A stretch of DNA of 64,000 nucleotides from NCBI RefSeq assembly GCF_004217185.1, contig NZ_SHKL01000001.1:5826001-5890000 (forward strand), written 5' to 3'. This DNA comes from Pseudonocardia sediminis. Its GTDB lineage: Bacteria; Actinomycetota; Actinomycetes; Mycobacteriales; Pseudonocardiaceae. The position numbers were made by a program, and so were the translations under genes. The notes beneath the pieces are model-generated. The model worked only from the letters and a program-made list of their open reading frames with translations. It was not told the DNA's origin and made no database searches. Shown here in pieces: positions 33,123 through 41,335 of the stretch. The first letter of the stretch is position 1. Each line of letters begins with the position of its first letter.

Positions 33123-34247
33123 ATGCTGTCACCCGTGGAGGACCCCCTGCTGCACCTGTGCACCCCCGCCGACTGGCGCGCCGCCCTGACCTCGGGCTCG
33201 GTCGCGCCGCCGTCCCTTCAGGAGGTGGGATTCGTGCACCTCTCGACGGCCGAGCAGGTCGCCCTGCCGGCCCAGCGGCTGTTCGCCGGCCGGCGCGACA
33301 TGGTCCTGCTCGTGCTCGACCGGGCCGCGATCGACCGCGCCGGGATCGAGGTCCGCTGGAAACCGGGCGTGCCCGGGGACCCGGAGTCGATGCGGTTCCC
33401 GCACGCCTACGGAGCGCTGCCGGCGTCGGCGGTGCTGACCGTGCTGCCCTACCGACCGGACGGTGAGGGCCGGTTCAGTGCGCCGTCGGTGCCGGTACCG
33501 GACGCCGCGAACCGGGCCGCGCTCCTGGAGCCCTCGTTGCTGCGCCGGGCCGCGACCGCCGAGATCGCGGTGACCGGCGGCGTCGCCGTGCGCACCGACG
33601 CCGTGCCGGCCTCGCGGATGCACAACCAGCTGCTCGTGGAAGGGACGGCCGATGCCGCCGCCGTCGTCGCCGAGGCGGACCGGGCCCTCGACGGGCTGCC
33701 GCACCGGGCTGCCACCCTCTACGGCGAGACGCTCGCCGGCGCGGCCGGGGACCTCTACGGCCACGGCTGGGCGGTCGACGAGCTGCGCCTGATGACCGCG
33801 CCCGCCGCACGGGAGGGCGCGGGCGGCACCGACGGGGTCGTCGACGTCGACCTCGAGACACTCCGCCCGCAGTGGGACGCGGTCTGGCGCCGCACCCTCC
33901 CGGAGATCTCCGACGACGAGATCGCCCAGCTCACCGACCGCTACCGCGTCGAGGACACCGCGACCCGGGTCGTCCCGCTGGCGGTGCTCGACGGCGTGAC
34001 GGTGATCGCGTCCTGCCTGCTCAAGATCGACGGCGCGACGGCCTGGCTGGACTCGCTGGAGACCGAGCCGGAGCACCGTGGCCGCGGGCACGGGCGGGCC
34101 CTGCTCGAGGCCGCCCGCGACCGCGCCGCCGCGGCCGGCTGCGACCTCGTCGCCCTGAGCACCCTGGCCCGGGACTGGCCGCAGGACTGGTATGCCCGGC
34201 ACGGGTTCACCGACGCCGGACGCTCCTGGGTGGCCGCCAAGGTCTGA
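33123..34247 (+). CDS. DUF952 - GNAT acetyltransferase fusion
   Basis: 374 residues, ATG after GGAGGGGG. The first about 110 residues are a DUF952 domain (HLCTPADWRAAL, VGFVHLSTAEQVALPAQRLF, WKPGVPGDPESMRFPHAYGAL). The remainder, from about residue 140, contains a GNAT fold with the acetyl-CoA loop EPEHRGRGHGRALLEAARDR and the closing WYARHGFTDAGRSW. Fusion of the two is rare in my experience and its substrate is unknown. It stands divergent from mftA and leads towards the dehydrogenase cassettes. Confidence 0.85.
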   Translation: MLSPVEDPLLHLCTPADWRAALTSGSVAPPSLQEVGFVHLSTAEQVALPAQRLFAGRRDMVLLVLDRAAIDRAGIEVRWKPGVPGDPESMRFPHAYGALPASAVLTVLPYRPDGEGRFSAPSVPVPDAANRAALLEPSLLRRAATAEIAVTGGVAVRTDAVPASRMHNQLLVEGTADAAAVVAEADRALDGLPHRAATLYGETLAGAAGDLYGHGWAVDELRLMTAPAAREGAGGTDGVVDVDLETLRPQWDAVWRRTLPEISDDEIAQLTDRYRVEDTATRVVPLAVLDGVTVIASCLLKIDGATAWLDSLETEPEHRGRGHGRALLEAARDRAAAAGCDLVALSTLARDWPQDWYARHGFTDAGRSWVAAKV

Positions 34248-34316
34248 GCGCTCCCCTCCGACAGGGCAGGAGCGGTCCGGTCCGACCGGCCGGGCACGGT
34301 GACACCCATTGGTAGC

Positions 34317-34334
34317 TGTTGCGAATAAGTTGCA
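34317..34334 (+). promoter_or_regulatory. Shared motif upstream of first dehydrogenase gene
   Basis: TGTTGC-N7-TTGCA, 50 bases before the ATG. The identical arrangement occurs at 38395-38412 before the second dehydrogenase gene. It is likely an activator site or promoter element common to the two cassettes. Confidence 0.5.
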
Positions 34335-34384
34335 GTAGCCAAGGTGAGGTCTGTACGCGAGACAGCCCTCACCGAGGAGAGCCC

Positions 34385-35656
34385 ATGGCCATCGAGCTCA
34401 ACCAGATCTGGGACTTCCCGATCAAGGAGTTCCACCCGTTCCCGCGCGCCCTGCTCGGGGTCGGGGCCCACGACATCCTGGGGGTCGAGGCGAAGAACCT
34501 CGGCATGACGCGCGTCCTGTTCGTCACGTCCGGTCTGCGCGGCTCGGGCATCGTCGACGAGCTCAAGGGCAAGGTCGAGTACCAGGGTGTCGACGTCGTC
34601 GTCTACGACCAGGTGGAGTCCAACCCCAAGGACTACAACTGCATGGACGCCGCCGCGCTCTACAACAGCGAGAAGTGCGACGGCATCATCTCGATCGGTG
34701 GCGGCTCCTCGCACGACGCCGCCAAGGGCGCCCGCGTCGTCATCGCCCACGACGGCCGCAACATCAACGAGTTCGAGGGCTTCTCCAAGTCCACGAACAT
34801 GCAGAACCCGCCGCACATCGCGGTCTCCACCACGGCCGGCACCGGCTCGGAGACCTCCTGGGCCTACGTCATCACCAACACCAGCGACATGAGCAACCCG
34901 AAGAAGTGGGTCGGGTTCGACGACGCCGTGGTGACCACCCTCGCCCTGGACGACCCGCTGCTCTACTACAGCTGCCCGCAGCACTTCACGGCGTACTGCG
35001 GGTTCGACGTCCTGGCCCACGGCTCCGAGCCCTACGTCTCGCGCCTGGACTTCGAGCCGTCGCTGGGCAACGCGCTGTTCTCGATCGAGCTGGTCGGGCA
35101 GTACCTGCGCGAGGCCGTGTTCGAGCCACGCAACCTGCAGGCCCGCTCGAAGATGATGCACGCGCAGTACATCGCGGCGCAGGCGTTCAACTCCGGCGGT
35201 CTCGGGCTGGTGCACTCGACGTCGCACGCGGTGTCGGCGTACTTCGACACCCACCACGGGCTGAACAACGCGATCGCCCTGCCGCGGGTGTGGGAGTACA
35301 ACCTGCCGTCGCGCTACCCCCAGTACGCCCGCATCGCGACGGCCCTGGGGGTCGACACGACGAACATGACCACCGTGCAGGCCGCGGACGCCGCGGTCGA
35401 GGAGGCCATCCGCCTGTCGAAGGACGTCGGGATCCCGGACAACTTCGGGGTCCTGAAGTCCGACAGCTACGACAAGAACCGGATGAACACCGGGAAGTAC
35501 GCCGGTGTCGGTGACGCGATCCCGACGGACGACAAGACCGTCCGGAGCATCGCCGAGCACATGATGGGCGACTACTGCACCCCGGGAAACCCCCGCGAGA
35601 GCACGGTCGACTCGCTGGTTCCGCTGGTCAAGCACGCGTTCGCCGACGCGTACTGA
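34385..35656 (+). CDS. mno: NDMA-dependent (Mno-type) alcohol/methanol dehydrogenase, copy 1
   Basis: 423 residues, group III iron-type alcohol dehydrogenase. The nucleotide loop ISIGGGSSHDAAKGAR, TTAGTGSETSWA, and metal ligands in FDVLAHGSE (Asp, His) and HSTSHAVSAYFDTHHGLNN (two His) are all present. The start FPIKEFHPFPRALLG is typical of the methanol:NDMA oxidoreductase family, whose members hold NAD(P) tightly and need an external electron acceptor, thought to be mycofactocin. The adjacent mft operon supports this. The physiological alcohol could be methanol or a short alcohol; sequence does not decide. First gene of cassette 1. Confidence 0.9.
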   Translation: MAIELNQIWDFPIKEFHPFPRALLGVGAHDILGVEAKNLGMTRVLFVTSGLRGSGIVDELKGKVEYQGVDVVVYDQVESNPKDYNCMDAAALYNSEKCDGIISIGGGSSHDAAKGARVVIAHDGRNINEFEGFSKSTNMQNPPHIAVSTTAGTGSETSWAYVITNTSDMSNPKKWVGFDDAVVTTLALDDPLLYYSCPQHFTAYCGFDVLAHGSEPYVSRLDFEPSLGNALFSIELVGQYLREAVFEPRNLQARSKMMHAQYIAAQAFNSGGLGLVHSTSHAVSAYFDTHHGLNNAIALPRVWEYNLPSRYPQYARIATALGVDTTNMTTVQAADAAVEEAIRLSKDVGIPDNFGVLKSDSYDKNRMNTGKYAGVGDAIPTDDKTVRSIAEHMMGDYCTPGNPRESTVDSLVPLVKHAFADAY

Positions 35657-35707
35657 GGCTCGGCGGCCGAGAGCCGAAGCAGCAGCACTGATCCGCCGCC
35701 GCCACCA

Positions 35708-35748
35708 CGACGTCGCCGCGCCCGGCCGGTCCGGGCGCGGCGACGTCG
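35708..35748. other. 18-bp perfect hairpin between dehydrogenase and moxR, cassette 1
   Basis: Arms 35708-35725 and 35731-35748 pair without mismatch, five-base loop. It lies in the 120-base gap before the moxR GTG at 35777. The equivalent place in cassette 2 also holds a hairpin (39924-39979), which suggests partial termination or processing that keeps the dehydrogenase message more abundant. Confidence 0.65.
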
Positions 35749-35776
35749 CGTGTGTCCCGCCTATCCGAGGAGAACG

Positions 35777-36835
35777 GTGTACGAGAGCGCCGAGAAGCTG
35801 ACCGAGGCCCTGTCCGGCGAGAACTACGTGATCGACCCCGACTTCGCGGTCGTCGTGTTCCTGGCGACCCGCCTGGAGCGGCCGCTGCTGCTGGAGGGCC
35901 CGGCCGGGGTCGGCAAGACGGAGCTGGCCAAGGCCCTCGCCGCCGCGAGCGGGCGGCGTCTGGTCCGGCTGCAGTGCTACGAGGGTCTCGACGACAGCCG
36001 CGCGCTCTACGAGTGGGACTACGGCAAGCAGTTGATGCACGTCCAGATGCTGCGCGACCGGATCGGCGAGCTGCTCTCGGACACCGCGTCGATGGCGGAG
36101 GCGTCGGCCCGGTTGCAGGCCACCGACACCGGCCTCTACACCGAGGACTTCCTGTCGGTCCGCCCGCTGCTGGACTCGGTGCTCTCCGACGAGCCGGTGG
36201 TGCTGCTGGTCGACGAGGTGGACCGCACCGAGGAGTCGATGGAGGCGCTGCTGCTCGAGGTGCTGGCCGAGGGCCAGGTCACCGTGCCCGAGATCGGGAC
36301 GTTCACCGCGCGGTCGACGCCGTGGGTCGTGCTCACCTCCAACGACACCCGTGAGCTCTCGCCCGCCCTCAAGCGGCGCTGCCTGCACTACCACGTGGAC
36401 TTCCCGGACACCGCGCGCGAGACCGAGATCGTCTCCCGGCGCGCTCCCGAAGTGGCGGCCGACGTCGTCGAGGGCGTCGTGGAGCTCGCCCGGAGGCTGC
36501 GTGAGATGCCGCTGCGCAAGTCGCCGTCGATCTCCGAGGTGATCGACGCGGCCCGCGCCGCCGCCGTGCTGGACCGGGGCGCCGGGGACGAGGTCCGGAG
36601 GTTCCTGCTGGCCGCGCTGCTGAAGTACGGCTCCGACATGGACATGGCGGTCAGGCGTCTCGACGGAGACGAGGCCGGGGAGTCCGAGGTGGACGTGGCC
36701 ACGGACGAGGGCTGGGTGAACAGCTCGACGCGCGGGAAGAGCCCGACCAGCTCGGCGTTCGCCGGACGCGGCGGTGGCGGGGCGAGCACCGGCGGCCGCG
36801 CGGCGGCCGACCGGTACCGGCGGGGCGTGCGGTGA
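35777..36835 (+). CDS. MoxR-family AAA+ ATPase, cassette 1
   Basis: 352 residues from the GTG behind GAGGAG. Walker A GPAGVGKTELAK (residues 41-52), Walker B VVLLVDEVDR, sensor-1 LTSNDTRELSPALKRR and a C-terminal lid with KSPSISEVIDAARA. The C-terminus is a Gly/Ser/Ala-rich tail of about 50 residues. MoxR proteins act with VWA partners to insert metals or activate enzymes (compare CoxD/CoxE, NorQ/NorD, CbbQ/CbbO). The VWA partner overlaps its stop codon. Likely client: the dehydrogenase encoded just upstream (inference). Confidence 0.92.
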   Translation: MYESAEKLTEALSGENYVIDPDFAVVVFLATRLERPLLLEGPAGVGKTELAKALAAASGRRLVRLQCYEGLDDSRALYEWDYGKQLMHVQMLRDRIGELLSDTASMAEASARLQATDTGLYTEDFLSVRPLLDSVLSDEPVVLLVDEVDRTEESMEALLLEVLAEGQVTVPEIGTFTARSTPWVVLTSNDTRELSPALKRRCLHYHVDFPDTARETEIVSRRAPEVAADVVEGVVELARRLREMPLRKSPSISEVIDAARAAAVLDRGAGDEVRRFLLAALLKYGSDMDMAVRRLDGDEAGESEVDVATDEGWVNSSTRGKSPTSSAFAGRGGGGASTGGRAAADRYRRGVR

Positions 36836-38364
36836 CGGCCGGTACGTCGCCCGCGGCCGGGGGCGGCCGCGTCCTGGCCGTGCTCTCCGCCGCGTTCGGA
36901 CGGGTGCTGCGGAGCCAGGGAGTCTCCGCGTCGCCCGCCGAGGTGATCGAGGTCCGGCGCGTGCTGGCCCTGTTCGGGGCCGGTGACCTCGACGTCCTGC
37001 GACCCGCCCTGCGCGCGGTCACCGTGAAGTACGACCACGAGCGACCGGGCTTCGAGCGCACGTTCGACGTCTTCTTCGGACTGATCGCAGCGCCCACGGC
37101 CGGCACCGGCGGCGTCGCGGGCCCGGGGATGCGCGGTCCCGACGGCGGCCTGCCGACCGACCTCGGACTGACCGGGGACGACGACCGGTCGGCCTCCTAC
37201 GCCGACCACGACCCGACCACCCGCGACGTCGGCGACCTGTTCGACACGGACGAACGAGAGCGGGGGTTCGACCCACACCGCGACGACGACGACGTCGCGA
37301 TGGGCGGCTCCGACTCCGACCTGGAGGTGTCGTCGGAGGAGGACGAGGGCCGTCGCGGGATGAGCTACACCGTCGACCTGGAACGGGCCGGGACCGCCGT
37401 CGCGAAGGAGCTGACCGACTCGGGCAGCTCACAGGCGTCCGGCTCGATCGACTGGGACGACCCCGAGGCGATCATCGCGTGGCTGGCGGCCTACGACCCG
37501 TACTCGGTCTACGCCGACGGCCCCGAGGGTGACCTGGAGACGCTGTCGGAGACCCAGCTCGGACGCCTGGTGGAGGCGATCGCCGCGTTCGTCTCCGCGC
37601 TGGCCGAGGAGGTCTCCGGCATCCGTCCGGACCCGGATGCCGCCGACGGCACCCGGTTCGACCCCGCGGACATGCAGCGCGCCTGCCACGAGCTGCTGCA
37701 CCGGATGAGGGGCGCGCCGCGCCGGGTCCCCCGCGAGCACGCGCACGGGCCGCTCGACGTGCGGCACACCGTGCGGCGCAGCATGCGCAGCGACGGCGTC
37801 CCGTTCCACCTCCTCGTCCGCAAGCAGGTGCCGGACCGGGTGCGGCTGCTGATCGTCGCGGACGTCTCGCTGTCGGTCCGATCGGTGACGGCGTTCGTGC
37901 TGCGCCTCGCCCAGACCCTGCACCGGATGGCGTTCCGCTGCCGCGTCCTGGCCTATGTGGACATCCCGGTGGACGTGACCGACCGTCTCCTGCGGACCTC
38001 CGGTGAACAGGCGCTCGCCGCGGTGCTCGCCGCCCCGGGCCTGGACCTCGACGCGACCAGCGACTACGGGCGGGTGATGGCCGAGCTCAACTCCGGGTTC
38101 GCCGACCTCACCGACCGGCGCACCGCGGTGCTGTTCGTCGGCGACGGCCGGTGCAACGGCCTGCCCTCGGGCGACGACGAGCTGCGCCGGCTGCGACGCC
38201 GCGCGCACCGGGTCGGCTGGATCACCCCGGAACCACGCCGCTACTGGGACCAGGCTTCCTGCGCGATGCCGGTGTACGACGAGATCGTCGACGCGGTCGT
38301 GGTCGCCCGCGACGCCGAGGAGCTGCTGGCCCGGGCCGGCGAGCTGGGACACGCCCTGTCCTGA
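36832..38364 (+). CDS. VWA domain (CoxE-like) protein, cassette 1
   Basis: 510 residues, GTG overlapping the moxR stop. N-terminal helical part (VSASPAEVIEVRRVLALFGAG, VKYDHERPGFERTFDVFFGL), a long acidic linker (SDLEVSSEEDEGRRGM), then the VWA_CoxE domain. The MIDAS motif DVSLSVR is at about 344-350. The partner motif FVGDGRCNG is also present. It should bind the AAA+ ring and present or bind the client protein through a metal-dependent site. Its paralogue is at 41336-42880. Confidence 0.9.
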   Translation: MTAGTSPAAGGGRVLAVLSAAFGRVLRSQGVSASPAEVIEVRRVLALFGAGDLDVLRPALRAVTVKYDHERPGFERTFDVFFGLIAAPTAGTGGVAGPGMRGPDGGLPTDLGLTGDDDRSASYADHDPTTRDVGDLFDTDERERGFDPHRDDDDVAMGGSDSDLEVSSEEDEGRRGMSYTVDLERAGTAVAKELTDSGSSQASGSIDWDDPEAIIAWLAAYDPYSVYADGPEGDLETLSETQLGRLVEAIAAFVSALAEEVSGIRPDPDAADGTRFDPADMQRACHELLHRMRGAPRRVPREHAHGPLDVRHTVRRSMRSDGVPFHLLVRKQVPDRVRLLIVADVSLSVRSVTAFVLRLAQTLHRMAFRCRVLAYVDIPVDVTDRLLRTSGEQALAAVLAAPGLDLDATSDYGRVMAELNSGFADLTDRRTAVLFVGDGRCNGLPSGDDELRRLRRRAHRVGWITPEPRRYWDQASCAMPVYDEIVDAVVVARDAEELLARAGELGHALS

Positions 38365-38394
38365 CCGCCGGCCGCGCCGTTGCGTGACAGACCT

Positions 38395-38412
38395 TGTTGC
38401 CATATTCTTGCA
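38395..38412 (+). promoter_or_regulatory. Shared motif upstream of second dehydrogenase gene
   Basis: TGTTGC-N7-TTGCA, same as at 34317-34334; here it also forms an inverted repeat TGTTGC-N9-GCAACA. It lies 167 bases before the ATG. A partial repeat TTGTTGCGGCAAG occurs further on near 38495. Confidence 0.5.
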
Positions 38413-38578
38413 ACAGTGTGGGAGTTCCCGATCAGGGAGAACCTCACCCTGAACCCCTCCGTACGGAGGGGGATCCTGCCCCGCTGTCGCGACGGTTGTT
38501 GCGGCAAGCCCTGTGCGAGCGGTCACGGCACCCCTAGCGTCCGGTGCTGACCCACCCCCTGCACCAGAAAGGGCTGCC
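38413..38578 (+). other. 166-base leader of second dehydrogenase gene
   Basis: No reading frame of note. An 18-base perfect palindrome (38454-38471) and a GGGAGTTCCCG element could form small hairpins. Compared with the 50-base leader of copy 1, it could carry post-transcriptional control, but I recognise no known riboswitch. Confidence 0.35.
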
Positions 38579-39871
38579 ATGCAGGTTGACGAACTGTTGA
38601 AGCCGTTCCCCATCAAGGAGTTCCACCCGTTCCCCCGGGCACTGATGGGCCCCGGCTCGCACGAGCTCATCGGACCGGAAGCCCTCAAGCTGGGCTTCAA
38701 GAAGACGCTGGTGATGACGTCGGGCCTGCGCGGCACCGACATCGTCAACAAGATCGTCGAGTCGATGAAGTACCACGGCCTCGAGGTGGTCGTGTACGAC
38801 AAGGTCGAGTCGAACCCCAAGGACTACAACGTCATGGACGCTGTGGGCCTCTACCAGCAGAACAACTGCGACTCGTTCGTCTCCATCGGCGGCGGTTCCT
38901 CGCACGACGCCTGTAAGGGCGCGCGGATCTCGGTCGCCCACGACGGCCGCAACGTCAACGAGTTCGAGGGCTTCAACAAGTCCGAGAACCCGGCGAACCC
39001 GCCGCACATCGCGGTCTCCACCACGGCCGGTACCGGCTCGGAGACCTCCTGGGCCTACGTCATCACCGACACGACGACGGACCCGGACAACCCCCACAAG
39101 TACGTCGCGTTCGACGACGCCTCGGTGACCAGCCTGGCGATCGACGACCCGGTGCTCTACTACGACTGCCCGGTCGACTTCACCGCGCAGTGTGGCTTCG
39201 ACGTGCTCGCGCACGCTTCCGAGCCCTACGTCTCGCGGCTGAACTTCCAGCCGTCGCTGGGCAACGCGCTGCACGCCATCAAGCTGACCTCGGAGCACCT
39301 CCGGGCAGCGGTGTGGAACGGCCAGGACCTGGCCGGCCGCGAGGGCATGATGTACGCGCAGTACATCGCCGCCCAGGCGTTCAACTCCGGCGGGCTCGGG
39401 ATCATCCACTCGATCTCGCACGCGGTGTCGGCGTTCTACGACCTGCACCACGGCCTGAACAACGCCATCGCGCTGCCGCGCGTGTGGGCGTTCAACATGC
39501 CGGTCGCCTACAGCCGGTTCGCCGACATCGCCGAGGCGATGGGCATCGACACCCACGGCATGACCAAGCCGCAGGCCGCCGACGCCGCGCTCGCCGCGTC
39601 GATCCGGCTGCTCCGCGACGTGGGCATCCCGGAGAAGTTCAACGACGTCACCAAGGACTCGTACTCGAAGAACCGGCTGGGCATCGGCCCGACCAAGTTC
39701 TACGAGAACGAGAAGGTCGTCAAGGGTGACGCCGCGGACATCGACCGGGTCACGAACCACGTCCTGGGCGACGCCTGCACCCCGGGCAACCCGAAGGAGT
39801 GCACGTTCGAGACGGTCCGCCCGGTCGTCGAGCACTCGTTCAACGGTGACCTGGACGAGCTCATCCCCTGA
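38579..39871 (+). CDS. mno: NDMA-dependent (Mno-type) alcohol/methanol dehydrogenase, copy 2
   Basis: 430 residues, clear paralogue of the 34385 gene. All family motifs are kept: FVSIGGGSSHDACKGAR, TTAGTGSETSWAYVIT, FDVLAHASEPYVSRL, and HSISHAVSAFYDLHHGLNN with the metal histidines. Differences cluster in the N-terminus (MQVDELLKPFPIKEFHP) and in the C-terminal third (NRLGIGPTKFYENEKVVKG). Two copies may allow heteromers or serve different alcohols. First gene of cassette 2, with the shared motif upstream. Confidence 0.9.
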   Translation: MQVDELLKPFPIKEFHPFPRALMGPGSHELIGPEALKLGFKKTLVMTSGLRGTDIVNKIVESMKYHGLEVVVYDKVESNPKDYNVMDAVGLYQQNNCDSFVSIGGGSSHDACKGARISVAHDGRNVNEFEGFNKSENPANPPHIAVSTTAGTGSETSWAYVITDTTTDPDNPHKYVAFDDASVTSLAIDDPVLYYDCPVDFTAQCGFDVLAHASEPYVSRLNFQPSLGNALHAIKLTSEHLRAAVWNGQDLAGREGMMYAQYIAAQAFNSGGLGIIHSISHAVSAFYDLHHGLNNAIALPRVWAFNMPVAYSRFADIAEAMGIDTHGMTKPQAADAALAASIRLLRDVGIPEKFNDVTKDSYSKNRLGIGPTKFYENEKVVKGDAADIDRVTNHVLGDACTPGNPKECTFETVRPVVEHSFNGDLDELIP

Positions 39872-39923
39872 TCGACCCCTCGGGCCTGGCCCGATGGTGA
39901 GTAGTTCCGTCATATGACGCGGC

Positions 39924-39979
39924 CCAGCGGGCCCACCCCGCCTCCGGGAGTGATACTGGAGGTCGGGTGGGCCCGCTGG
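39924..39979. other. Hairpin between dehydrogenase and moxR, cassette 2
   Basis: Arms 39924-39938 and 39965-39979 form a perfect 15-bp stem; inside it CCTCC (39941-39945) and GGAGG (39958-39962) can extend the helix. It precedes the moxR GTG at 40030 and mirrors the hairpin of cassette 1 in position but not in sequence. Confidence 0.6.
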
Positions 39980-40029
39980 TTGCGTGCCGCCGCGTTCCTG
40001 TCATGGACGTGGCCCCGGAAGGAGAGTTC

Positions 40030-41316
40030 GTGTCCGAGGTTGTTGCTGCCCCGTCGCAGTCCGATGTCCCAGCCGGTTCCGGTGTCGGGGATGCGCCCTT
40101 CGAGTCCGTGGACGAGGTCGTCGAGGCCCTGCGAGGGCAGGGCTACATCGCCGACACGCGTCTGGCCACCACCGTCTACCTGCTGACGAGGCTGGACAAG
40201 CCACTGCTGCTCGAAGGTCCGGCCGGCGTCGGCAAGACCGAGCTGGCCAAGATGCTGGCGCTGGCCACCGGCCGCCGCCTGCTGCGCCTGCAGTGCTACG
40301 AGGGCCAGGACGAGACCAAGGCCCTGTACGAGTGGGACTACGGCAAGCAGCTCATGTACACCCAGATCCTGCGGGAGAAGATCGGCCAGGTCGTGGCCGA
40401 CGCCCCGGATCTGACGTCCGCGGTCGAGCGGATCGGCGAGCAGGACAGCGTCTTCTTCTCCGAGCGCTTCCTCGCCCCGCGCCCGCTGCTGGAGGCCATC
40501 CGGTCCCCCGAGCCCGTCGTGCTGCTGATCGACGAGGTCGACCGCGCCGACGAGGCGCTGGAGGCCGTGCTGCTCGAGACGCTGGGCGAGTTCCAGATCT
40601 CGGTGCCCGAGGTCGGGACGTTCAAGGCCGAGAAGCGCCCCTACGTGCTGCTGACCTCGAACAACACGCGTGACCTGGCCGCCGCGCTCAAGCGCCGCTG
40701 CCTGCACCTGTTCCTCGACTACCCGGCCGCCGCGCGTGAGCTGGAGATCGTCAAGTCCAAGAAGACCGGGCTGTCCGACGCCCTCGCCGAGGAGCTCGTG
40801 ACGGTCGTGCGCGGCCTGCGTGAGCTGGAGCTGCGCAAGGCCCCGAGCATCTCGGAGACGATCGACTGGGCCCGCACCCTGGCCGTCCTCGGTGTCGACG
40901 ACCTCAACGCGCAGGTCCTGTCCGACACCGTGTCCGTCGTCGTCAAATACGACAAGGACGTGAAGAAGGCGCTCGACGCGCTGCCGCGCCTGGTCGACCC
41001 GAACGCCGTCATCGACGAGGGCCACGGGCACGGCCATGGCCACGGGCACGGCCACGACGGCGACCACTCGCACGACGAGCCCGCCGCCCCGGCTCCGAAG
41101 CCCGCCCCGTCCACCCGCCCCGCGGCGAGCGACGACCCGGACGACGGCGACGTCGACGGTGTCGCGAAGCGCGCCGGCAAGGACGCACCCGGCCGGCACG
41201 GCGGGATCTACGGCGGCCTGCCCGGCGGGACCGCGCCGCCGCCCTCGCAGATCCGCAAGGTGACGCCCGGCCAGGGCTCCCGGTCGTTCGGCGGCAGCCG
41301 CAAGCGCCCGATCTAG
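40030..41316 (+). CDS. MoxR-family AAA+ ATPase with His-rich tail, cassette 2
   Basis: 428 residues, GTG behind GGAAGGAG. Walker A GPAGVGKTELAK (about 62-73), Walker B VVLLIDEVDR, sensor-1 LTSNNTRDLAAALKRR and lid KAPSISETIDWARTLA. After the lid, residues about 330-352 contain a His-Gly repeat (GHGHGHGHGHGHDGDHSHDE), followed by a Pro/Ala linker. Such repeats bind Zn, Ni or Cu in hydrogenase and urease maturation proteins. Cassette 1 has no equivalent. Together with the His repeat in the adjacent VWA protein this suggests metal delivery (inference). Confidence 0.92.
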   Translation: MSEVVAAPSQSDVPAGSGVGDAPFESVDEVVEALRGQGYIADTRLATTVYLLTRLDKPLLLEGPAGVGKTELAKMLALATGRRLLRLQCYEGQDETKALYEWDYGKQLMYTQILREKIGQVVADAPDLTSAVERIGEQDSVFFSERFLAPRPLLEAIRSPEPVVLLIDEVDRADEALEAVLLETLGEFQISVPEVGTFKAEKRPYVLLTSNNTRDLAAALKRRCLHLFLDYPAAARELEIVKSKKTGLSDALAEELVTVVRGLRELELRKAPSISETIDWARTLAVLGVDDLNAQVLSDTVSVVVKYDKDVKKALDALPRLVDPNAVIDEGHGHGHGHGHGHDGDHSHDEPAAPAPKPAPSTRPAASDDPDDGDVDGVAKRAGKDAPGRHGGIYGGLPGGTAPPPSQIRKVTPGQGSRSFGGSRKRPI

Positions 41317-41335
41317 ATCGGCGGAGGAGGACAGC

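Noticed and set aside
34317..34334. Motif considered as a sigma-54 -24/-12 element
   Set aside because: Spacing and the GG/GC dinucleotides do not fit, and actinobacteria lack sigma-54.
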